This document shows positions 7,730 to 12,447 of a stretch of 12,447 bases of DNA, piece after piece; within the stretch, counting starts at the first letter, position 1; each line of letters starts with the position of its first letter. Origin of the DNA: Cellvibrionaceae bacterium. Its GTDB lineage: Bacteria > Pseudomonadota > Gammaproteobacteria > Pseudomonadales > Cellvibrionaceae. The stretch is from positions 1-12,447 of the forward strand of contig JAGKXA010000129.1 of assembly GCA_021151615.1 (NCBI GenBank), in the 5' to 3' direction. Made by a program: the position numbers and the translations under genes. The notes beneath the pieces are model-generated. The model saw only the letters and a list, made by a program, of their open reading frames with translations. It had not been told where the DNA came from and ran no database searches.

Positions 7730-7776
7730 GTTCCTGGGTAATAAGTTCCTGTGTAATAAGTTCCTGTGTAATAAGT
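7727..7776 (+). repeat. Three tandem 15-bp repeats beginning at the sbp-1 stop codon
   Basis: The unit TAAGTTCCTGTGTAA occurs at 7727-7741 (with G in place of T at one position), 7742-7756 and 7757-7771, followed by a partial TAAGT. The first unit includes the sbp-1 stop codon. Because 15 is a multiple of 3, every unit begins and ends with TAA in the sbp frame. It probably arose by local slippage. Confidence 0.9.
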
Positions 7777-7870
7777 GATTAAGTCCTCAGGTAAACACCA
7801 TAAATCCTGGAAAAAATGGATTATTTACTGTGAGAAAGAAGCCATTTTTCCGCACAAAAAATAATCGACC

Positions 7871-7902
7871 ACAACACTCGCCCTGTGCGAGTGTTGTTTT
7901 TT
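7871..7902 (+). terminator. Rho-independent terminator of sbp-1
   Basis: A perfect 11-bp stem ACAACACTCGC / GCGAGTGTTGT (7871-7881 and 7887-7897) with a 5-nt loop is followed by a run of six T (7897-7902). This is a textbook terminator, 142 bp after the sbp-1 stop, and it separates sbp-1 from the oscA-1/porin-1 unit. Confidence 0.92.
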
Positions 7903-7921
7903 GATCACTTAACTTTCACAA

Positions 7922-7988
7922 CTGCTTATTTTTAAGCAGATGAATGTTGGCTAATAAACTATTCGGCTGATAACGAAAAACTTCGTTA
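7922..7988. promoter_or_regulatory. Two hairpins / operator-like palindromes upstream of the oscA-1 promoter
   Basis: CTGCTTA-TTTT-TAAGCAG (7922-7939) and TAACGAA-AAAC-TTCGTTA (7971-7988) are perfect 7-bp inverted repeats. The second overlaps the left end of the conserved promoter element at 7984. A copy of GCTAATAAA lies at 7950-7958, exactly 42 bp before the copy inside that element (7992-8000). The oscA-2 unit lacks these extras. They may be additional regulator sites specific to the first unit. Confidence 0.4.
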
Positions 7989-8039
7989 TAAGCTAATAAA
8001 AAATCAGTATTTTTCGTTTATAAACATCCTCCCTATGAT
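7984..8039 (+). promoter_or_regulatory. oscA-1/porin-1 promoter: conserved 31-bp activator element plus -10 TATGAT
   Basis: Bases 7984-8014 are identical to 9801-9831 upstream of oscA-2. The core TTATAAGCTAATAA (7986-7999) is a near-palindrome (12 of 14) centred on AGCT, and AAAAAT-CAGT-ATTTTT follows (7999-8014). TATGAT at 8034-8039 makes a good -10, placed identically in both units. The -35 position reads TTTTCG, a poor match, so transcription probably needs an activator bound to the element. A LysR-type sulfur regulator such as CysB is the natural candidate, but that is inference from gene content. Initiation near 8046 would give a leader of about 57 nt. Confidence 0.7.
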
Positions 8040-8102
8040 TGCGCCGACTTCGGGAATTTATGCGCCCGAATAACGCACCGACAAATTTCCTGCGAGGTTT
8101 TT

Positions 8103-8279
8103 ATGGGAACCCATCGTCCAGAAATCGCCAACAGTATTGAAGATGTATTGGCCGAGATAAAACGTCAGCTGGCACATATTCGCTACGGTTCTGTGGAAAT
8201 CCAAATCCACAACGGGCAAGTCGTGCAGTTGGAAAGCCGCGAGAAAAAGCGTTGGGATAAAGGCGTCAACGCCCGCTAA
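8103..8279 (+). CDS. oscA: OscA-like small sulfur-starvation protein (YezD/DUF2292 family), copy 1
   Basis: This is a 58-residue protein. GAGG lies 5 nt before the ATG. After a helical, charged N-terminal half (SIEDVLAEIKRQLAHI) comes the family core RYGSVEIQIHNGQVVQLESREKKRW (28-51): a short beta hairpin with the invariant GSVEI, HNG and REK residues, ending GVNAR. The family includes Pseudomonas OscA, which is needed for the sulfur-starvation response and for chromate resistance when sulfur is scarce, and is encoded beside sulfate-transport genes. Its biochemical role is not established. There is no signal peptide, so it is cytoplasmic. It is first in a likely operon with the porin at 8403 (123-nt gap, no terminator) and is a paralog of the gene at 9922. 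Confidence 0.88.
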   Translation: MGTHRPEIANSIEDVLAEIKRQLAHIRYGSVEIQIHNGQVVQLESREKKRWDKGVNAR

Positions 8280-8356
8280 GCCCGCTTTTTTTGGCCATCG
8301 ATTTTGTTAGTTGTTTCTTTTATATCGTTTATTTTTTAGTTAAGACCAACATAAAA

Positions 8357-8380
8357 CACTGACCGGACCACCGGATGTGA
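8357..8380 (+). promoter_or_regulatory. Conserved porin-1 leader element (short hairpin, ATGTGA)
   Basis: CACTGACCGGACCACCGGA at 8357-8375 is identical to 10167-10185 before porin-2, and a GTGA follows in both. It can fold with CCGG/CCGG around an ACCA loop and an outer CAC/GTG pair. The only difference between the copies falls in the internal loop. It ends in ATGTGA (8375-8380), a start codon followed directly by a stop. It lies 22 nt before the porin ATG, inside the oscA-porin mRNA, so a translational or RNA-level role is more likely than a promoter. Confidence 0.5.
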
Positions 8381-8402
8381 CAATCAAATTTCGGAGATTA
8401 GC

Positions 8403-9686
8403 ATGTCATTATTTACCCAGTGGTCACACAATAAAACCACATTGATTACTTCTGTTTTCTCACGCAACGCATTGTTCACTGCGGTAGGCCTGGCGATTTC
8501 TGTCAACGCATCTGCAGGTTTCCCGACTATTTACGGCAAGGTTCAAGTAACCGCTGGCCAATACGATTTCGAAAAAATTGCCTTTGCACCCACAGCAGCT
8601 GGCGCAACCACTTATCGCCATGTTGGTGCTACTGATGTGACCGACGAGTTGGATAGCTTCACTGTAGAAAGCATCGGCTCACGCCTGGGCGTGCAAGGTG
8701 ATTTTGATGCGACCGCTGGGCTGAATGTGTTCTACCGTGTGGAATACGGCGTGGACTACGACAATGGCACCAACAGCAATGGCCGCGAACTGGTACAGCG
8801 CAATATCTTCGGCGGACTGCGCGGCAACTGGGGTGCACTGCTCGCCGGTAAGAACGATACCCCGCTGCGCTCACTCGCAGGCCGCAACGGCACCATCGTT
8901 AAAAACGCTTACGTACCTGCCGTGCAAAAAACGGATATCGACCGTTTCAACGAAGCGCCATTGGCTGACATTGGTACTTACCTGGTAGGTGAAAACCGTG
9001 TTGATAACGTCATCCAGTACACCTCACCTATCCTGCTCGGCGGCTTGGAAATTAACCTGGCGGCAGTACAAGCAGAAGAAACCGGCGTAGAGCAATCTGC
9101 CACCAACCAACAGGATGACAACGGCTTTGCCTCTGGCCAATCAGTCTCTATCGGCTACGGCAAAACCAACTGGTTTGTAGGCGCTGCCTATGAAAGCAAT
9201 GTGGCCACGACCGATGCAGCGCGTCTCGTAGCCGAAGTAGTCCTTGGCCCGGTCAAACTGGGCGCGATCTACCAAACCGCCGAAGCCCATGACGATGTAG
9301 ACAGCCTGGGCGGCTTCACCAGCTTCGTAAACGCCACCACCACCACAGTGGGCGCGCAAAACGGTATTAACCCCCTGGCCGAATGGGATGGCGCCGCCGG
9401 TACCGCCTATAAGGAGCAGGATGGCTATGTCATCAACGGTGTGTGGAAAATCGCCGGCCCCTGGTCTGCCAAGTTCCAATACGCCAACAGCACCTCTACC
9501 CCACTGAACACCACCTATGACGATGTTGACCTGGACGCATTGGCCCTGGGCCTGGATTATGCCCTGAACGATGCCACTCGCATTTTCGGTTACTACGCCG
9601 ATGTGGAAGCCCAGGGCGATGCTGCAATTAGCACCAAAGCGACTACCGACAGCATTTTTGCATTGGGTGTGGACTTCCGTTTCTAA
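8403..9686 (+). CDS. Trimeric outer-membrane porin, copy 1 (long loop 3)
   Basis: This 427-residue porin of the Gram-negative trimeric (Porin_4-like) class would form a diffusion channel in the outer membrane. CGGAG lies 7 nt before the ATG. The signal peptide is long (38 residues, ending NASA). The barrel begins GFPTIYGKVQVTA and has family landmarks SRLGVQGDFDATAGLNVFYRVEYG (about 87-110), RNIFGGLRGNWGALLAGKNDTPLR (about 133-156) and QYTSP. It ends GVDFRF with the C-terminal Phe needed for barrel assembly. The segment after TPLRSL (159-177), which should be the pore-lining loop 3, holds 11 more residues than in the paralog at 10213 and is basic. Leucine codons are mostly CTG. Its position behind oscA suggests a channel for sulfate or organosulfur anions; that substrate is inference. 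Confidence 0.92.
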   Translation: MSLFTQWSHNKTTLITSVFSRNALFTAVGLAISVNASAGFPTIYGKVQVTAGQYDFEKIAFAPTAAGATTYRHVGATDVTDELDSFTVESIGSRLGVQGDFDATAGLNVFYRVEYGVDYDNGTNSNGRELVQRNIFGGLRGNWGALLAGKNDTPLRSLAGRNGTIVKNAYVPAVQKTDIDRFNEAPLADIGTYLVGENRVDNVIQYTSPILLGGLEINLAAVQAEETGVEQSATNQQDDNGFASGQSVSIGYGKTNWFVGAAYESNVATTDAARLVAEVVLGPVKLGAIYQTAEAHDDVDSLGGFTSFVNATTTTVGAQNGINPLAEWDGAAGTAYKEQDGYVINGVWKIAGPWSAKFQYANSTSTPLNTTYDDVDLDALALGLDYALNDATRIFGYYADVEAQGDAAISTKATTDSIFALGVDFRF

Positions 9687-9706
9687 GAGCAGCTTATTTA
9701 AGTGCG

Positions 9707-9751
9707 GTGTTTTTAACAGCAGCATTTTTAATATCAGTGCTTTTAATTTGC
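9707..9751 (+). repeat. Degenerate 15-bp repeats after the porin-1 stop
   Basis: Three diverged 15-bp units with a common TTTTAA core lie at 9707-9721, 9722-9736 and 9737-9751, starting about 20 bp after the stop codon. In one non-porin frame they read as VFNSS-IFNIS-AFNLH, similar to a pentapeptide repeat. That frame has no start of its own. No T-rich terminator is visible here. Confidence 0.55.
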
Positions 9752-9774
9752 ACAAGGATGTGTAGTGAAAAACC

Positions 9775-9796
9775 ATTGATGCCTATAGCCATCAAT
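9775..9796 (+). terminator. Weak hairpin after porin-1
   Basis: ATTGATG (9775-9781) and CATCAAT (9790-9796) form a 7-bp stem with an 8-nt loop immediately before the oscA-2 promoter element. There is no T-run, so termination here would be inefficient and some read-through from unit 1 into unit 2 is possible. It could also be an operator. Confidence 0.3.
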
Positions 9797-9800
9797 CTGA

Positions 9801-9856
9801 CGTTATAAGCTAATAAAAAATCAGTATTTTTAGTTTTAATGGCATCTGAATATGAT
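9801..9856 (+). promoter_or_regulatory. oscA-2/porin-2/sbp-2 promoter: same 31-bp element plus -10 TATGAT
   Basis: Bases 9801-9831 repeat the element at 7984-8014 without a mismatch, and TATGAT at 9851-9856 begins exactly 20 bp after it, as in unit 1. Flanking DNA on both sides has diverged, so the identity looks selected. The -35 position reads TTTTAG, again poor. Initiation near 9863 gives a leader of about 59 nt that contains a 5-bp hairpin, TCAGG-ATTA-CCTGA (9868-9881). Confidence 0.7.
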
Positions 9857-9921
9857 GGCGTCGTACATCAGGATTACCTGAACAAAGTCGCAAGGTTGAC
9901 AATTTATTAACGAGGCATGCA

Positions 9922-10128
9922 ATGGGAACTCACCGCACAGAGTCGGCAGTCACCCCGGAAAACGCGGCGAAACATGATTCAATCGTCGATGAAATTCTGG
10001 AAGAAATTAAACAGCAATTGGCACTTATTCAATTCGGCTCATTGGAAATTCAAGTTCACAATGGCCAGGTTGTGCAAATAGAACGCCGCGAGAAAAAACG
10101 TTGGGAAAGAGGTGTAAACACCAAGTAG
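9922..10128 (+). CDS. oscA: OscA-like small sulfur-starvation protein (YezD/DUF2292 family), copy 2
   Basis: This is a 68-residue paralog of the protein at 8103. CGAGG lies 6 nt before the ATG. Both begin MGTHR and end with a REKKRW...GVN tail. The core FGSLEIQVHNGQVVQIERREK (38-58) is conserved. Ten extra residues lie between the MGTHR start and the helical segment DSIVDEILEEIKQQL, making this N-terminus longer than usual for the family (about 55-60 residues). It is cytoplasmic, with no signal peptide. It is the first gene of a likely oscA-2/porin-2/sbp-2 operon; the gap to the porin is 84 nt and contains no terminator. Confidence 0.88.
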   Translation: MGTHRTESAVTPENAAKHDSIVDEILEEIKQQLALIQFGSLEIQVHNGQVVQIERREKKRWERGVNTK

Positions 10129-10166
10129 CCAGCGCGCGGAAAAATTAAAAAACAGTCAATAATTCC

Positions 10167-10197
10167 ACTGACCGGACCACCGGAGGTGATATGTGAA
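10167..10197 (+). promoter_or_regulatory. Conserved porin-2 leader element with strong Shine-Dalgarno and start-stop ATGTGA
   Basis: The 19-nt element of the porin-1 leader recurs at 10167-10185. Here it runs into GGAGGTGAT (10183-10191), a full 9-nt complement to the 16S rRNA 3' end, followed at once by ATG TGA (10192-10197). The porin ATG is 15 nt further on, with its own weaker CGGAG. The strong ribosome site therefore does not serve the porin start directly. It may load ribosomes onto a one-codon ORF or act as a standby site for the porin. An in-frame GTG at 10186 would add nine residues but has no ribosome site and no counterpart in porin-1. Confidence 0.5.
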
Positions 10198-10212
10198 CTA
10201 CCGGAGATTAGC

Positions 10213-11463
10213 ATGTCATTTCGTAACGCGTGGTCGGTTGTGCGATCACAAGCAACAGGATCAGTTATCAAGCGCAATGCCCTGGCGATTGCTGTAGGCG
10301 CTGCACTTTCAACCAACGCTTTTGCCGGCTTTCCAACGCTGTACGGCAAAATTCATTTAACCGCCAATCAATATGATTTGGAAAAAATTGATTTCGCCCC
10401 CACTGCAACAGGCGCAACCACTTATCGCCATATTGGCGCAACCAATGTAACCACGGAATTGGATACCTTTGCACTGGAAAGCACAGGTTCACGCTTGGGC
10501 ATTCAAGGTGATTTTGATGCGACTTCCAGCGTGCAAGTTTTTTATCGCCTCGAATACGGTATTGATGTCGACAACGGCACCAACAGCAATGGTCGCGAAT
10601 TGAGCCAGCGTAATATTTTCGGCGGTTTGCGCGGCACCTGGGGCTCAATTCTCTTTGGCAAAAACGACACTCCGTTAAAAACCTTGCAAACCAACACAGT
10701 ATTGCGCTCTGACCTGGATCGCTTTAACGATTCCCCGTTGGGTGATATTGGTACCTACATAGTTGGCGAGAACCGCCCGGATAACGTTATCCAATACACC
10801 TCACCGATTTGGCTTGGCGGTTTGGAATTAAACGTTGCCGCAATCCAGGCAGAAGAAACCGGTGTACCGGTGAGCGCAACCAACCAACAAGACGACAATG
10901 ATTTTGCTTCCGGCCAATCAGTTTCTGTGACTTACGGTAAAGCCAAATGGTTTGTCGGCATCGGCGCTGACTCCAATGTGGCCACTACTGATGCAGTGCG
11001 CGCTGTGGGCGAAATTACCCTGGGCGCAGTAAAACTCGGCGCTATTTATCAAACGGCGGAAGCACACGATGATGTGGATTCACTCGGTGGTTTCTCCAGT
11101 TTCGTTGGCACCAATGGCACCACTATCGGTGCACAAAATGGTTTGAATCCGCTCTCTGAATGGGACGGCGCATCAGGCAATGCCTTTAAAGAACAAGACG
11201 GTTACATCCTCAGCGCCCAGTGGAAAATTGCGGGCCCCTGGTTGGCGAAAATCCAATATGCCAGTTCATCCACTACACCCACCAACACCGCCTATAAAGA
11301 TGCGGAACTGGAAGGTCTGATTGTTGGTTTGGATTACAACTTCAACCCTAACACCCGCGTATTTGCCACTGTAGCGAGCGTAGAAGTTGAAGGCGATGAA
11401 AAAATCAGCACCAAGGCAACCCAGGATACCGCCTCGGCATTGGGTTTTGATTTCCGCTTCTAA
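10213..11463 (+). CDS. Trimeric outer-membrane porin, copy 2 (short loop 3)
   Basis: This 416-residue paralog of the porin at 8403 is of the same class and close in sequence along its length. The start is the ATG at 10213, because it aligns with the porin-1 start, has CGGAG 7 nt upstream and gives a signal peptide of the same 38 residues (ending NAFA). The barrel runs from GFPTLYGKIHLTA to GFDFRF with terminal Phe. The predicted loop 3 after TPLKTL is only 8 residues (159-166) against 19 in porin-1, and this accounts for the whole length difference. Codon choice is less CTG- and C-biased than in porin-1. Only 46 bp without a hairpin separate it from sbp-2, so porin and sulfate-binding protein are probably co-transcribed. 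That link is the best evidence for a sulfate or sulfur-anion channel role. Confidence 0.92.
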   Translation: MSFRNAWSVVRSQATGSVIKRNALAIAVGAALSTNAFAGFPTLYGKIHLTANQYDLEKIDFAPTATGATTYRHIGATNVTTELDTFALESTGSRLGIQGDFDATSSVQVFYRLEYGIDVDNGTNSNGRELSQRNIFGGLRGTWGSILFGKNDTPLKTLQTNTVLRSDLDRFNDSPLGDIGTYIVGENRPDNVIQYTSPIWLGGLELNVAAIQAEETGVPVSATNQQDDNDFASGQSVSVTYGKAKWFVGIGADSNVATTDAVRAVGEITLGAVKLGAIYQTAEAHDDVDSLGGFSSFVGTNGTTIGAQNGLNPLSEWDGASGNAFKEQDGYILSAQWKIAGPWLAKIQYASSSTTPTNTAYKDAELEGLIVGLDYNFNPNTRVFATVASVEVEGDEKISTKATQDTASALGFDFRF

Positions 11464-11509
11464 GGATATGCGTAAATTCTTTTAAAAAATTTTCAGAGAG
11501 AAAAAGATT

Positions 11510-12447
11510 ATGAAATTTTCTGCACGATCAATTGGTAAATCAGCACTTGCGGTAATCGCCGCCAGTTTGTTGGCCGGTAGCGCGCTGGCAAAAGACATTA
11601 ATTTGCTGAACGTATCCTACGACCCAACCCGCGAACTCTATCGCGAATTTAACGCGGCCTTCGCCAAACACTGGAAAGAAAAAACCGGTGACGATGTACA
11701 TGTAGACCAATCCCACGGCGGTTCAGGTGCGCAGTCGCGCGCGGTAATCGACGGATTGAAAGCAGACGTAGTCACCCTGGCACTCGCCGGCGACATTGAT
11801 CCTATCGCCAGCATCGGTAATTTATTGCCCAAAGATTGGGTGAATAAATTGCCGCAAAACAGCGCACCTTACACTTCCACCATTGTATTCCTGGTACGCA
11901 AAGGCAACCCAAAAAATATTAAGGACTGGGACGACCTGACCAAAAAAGGTGTAGAAGTTATTACCCCTAACCCGAAAACCTCTGGTGGTGCGCGCTGGAA
12001 CTATTTGGCTGCCTGGGCTTTTGCCGAAAAGAAACAAGGTAAAGATAAAGCTGGTGCACAAGCTTTCTTGCGTGACCTGTATAAAAACGTTCCGGTATTG
12101 GATACCGGCGCGCGCGGCTCAACTACTACCTTCGTACAACGCGGTATTGGTGACGTGCTGATTACTTGGGAAAACGAAGCATTCCTCGCAGTGAACGAGC
12201 TGGGTGCAGATGAAGTGGAAATTGTTGTGCCCAGCATTTCCATCCTGGCGGAACCTTCAGTAGCGGTAGTGGATGAAAACGCAAAAGCCAATGGTACTGC
12301 GGAAGTGGCCAAAGCCTACTTGGAATACCTCTACACAAAAGAAGGCCAAAACATAGCAGCAAAAAATTACTACCGCCCACGCGACCCTCAAGTTGCTGAA
12401 GCTTACGCCAAGGTTTTCCCGAAATTGGATCTGGTAACGATTAATGA
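11510..12447 (+). CDS. sbp: Periplasmic sulfate-binding protein, copy 2 (3' partial)
   Basis: The frame is open from the ATG at 11510 to the window edge: 312 complete codons, with about 20 residues probably missing by comparison with copy 1. The ribosome site is purine-rich but weak (GAGAG). The signal peptide is residues 1-27, ending SALA. The mature part repeats the family signatures LLNVSYDPTRELY, SHGGSGAQSR, TSGGARWNYLAAW and FVQRGIGDVLITWENEA, and is close to copy 1 at 6722. Differences cluster on surface stretches, including the charged segment after AWAFAEKKQG, where one residue is inserted. Co-transcription with oscA-2 and porin-2 is likely. Genes for the sulfate permease and ATPase would be expected next, beyond the window. 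Two binding proteins may share one importer while differing in affinity or preference (sulfate versus thiosulfate), but the sequence does not decide this. Confidence 0.93.
   Translation, partial: MKFSARSIGKSALAVIAASLLAGSALAKDINLLNVSYDPTRELYREFNAAFAKHWKEKTGDDVHVDQSHGGSGAQSRAVIDGLKADVVTLALAGDIDPIASIGNLLPKDWVNKLPQNSAPYTSTIVFLVRKGNPKNIKDWDDLTKKGVEVITPNPKTSGGARWNYLAAWAFAEKKQGKDKAGAQAFLRDLYKNVPVLDTGARGSTTTFVQRGIGDVLITWENEAFLAVNELGADEVEIVVPSISILAEPSVAVVDENAKANGTAEVAKAYLEYLYTKEGQNIAAKNYYRPRDPQVAEAYAKVFPKLDLVTIN

Noticed and set aside
7727..7776. Short direct repeats considered as a CRISPR or iteron array
   Set aside because: Units are adjacent with no spacers, only 15 bp, and start at a stop codon; better explained by slippage.
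8280..8402. Possible riboswitch or terminator between oscA-1 and porin-1
   Set aside because: The T-run after the oscA-1 stop has no hairpin before it, and nothing resembling a SAM-type riboswitch fold was seen; only the short conserved hairpin is supported.
9141..9776. 211-residue frame antisense to porin-1
   Set aside because: An artefact of GC-skewed codons on the opposite strand; no ribosome site and no family resemblance.
10186..10212. Upstream GTG start for porin-2 (nine extra residues)
   Set aside because: No ribosome site before it. Porin-1 has no matching extension, and the ATG at 10213 gives an equal-length signal peptide with a correctly spaced CGGAG.

Overview
The window looks like chromosomal DNA of a Gram-negative gammaproteobacterium. 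The evidence is a TonB-dependent receptor, two outer-membrane porins ending in Phe, Sec signal peptides on most products and ordinary Shine-Dalgarno sites. The gene content, moderate GC and AT-rich spacers recall Cellvibrio and its relatives, but that assignment comes from general impression, not from a marker gene. I see no mobile element, rRNA, tRNA or CRISPR array.

The left part (about 1-3550) starts with the C-terminal end of a membrane-anchored protein on the + strand (2-163). A REP-like double palindrome separates it from a convergent two-gene operon on the - strand. That operon encodes a large DsbD/ScsB-type transmembrane thiol-disulfide reductase (975-3155) followed by a periplasmic redoxin with a single-Cys DCPY motif (308-931). 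Together they look like a periplasmic reducing pathway: electrons pass from the cytoplasm through the membrane protein to the small thioredoxin-fold partner.

The middle part holds a TonB-dependent receptor of unknown substrate (3551-6115, - strand). It is divergent from a periplasmic sulfate-binding protein gene, sbp (6722-7729, + strand), across a roughly 0.6 kb control region.

The right part (6722-12447) is a sulfur-acquisition locus built from paralogous pairs: sbp-1, oscA-1, porin-1, oscA-2, porin-2 and sbp-2 (the last cut by the window end). OscA (YezD/DUF2292 family) is a tiny protein tied to the sulfur-starvation response in Pseudomonas and normally encoded beside sulfate-transport genes. 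Here each oscA copy is followed by a trimeric-porin gene. Both oscA-porin units carry an identical 31-bp element at exactly the same distance from a TATGAT -10 box, with no good -35 box. Both porin genes also carry the same 19-nt leader element. This suggests two activator-dependent, sulfur-starvation-induced transcripts in which OscA, an outer-membrane channel and (for the second unit) a sulfate-binding protein are made together. The two porins differ in length at only one place, the predicted pore-constricting loop 3, which suggests functional divergence after duplication. The ABC permease and ATPase genes (cysT/cysW/cysA) would be expected just beyond the right edge, but they are not visible here.
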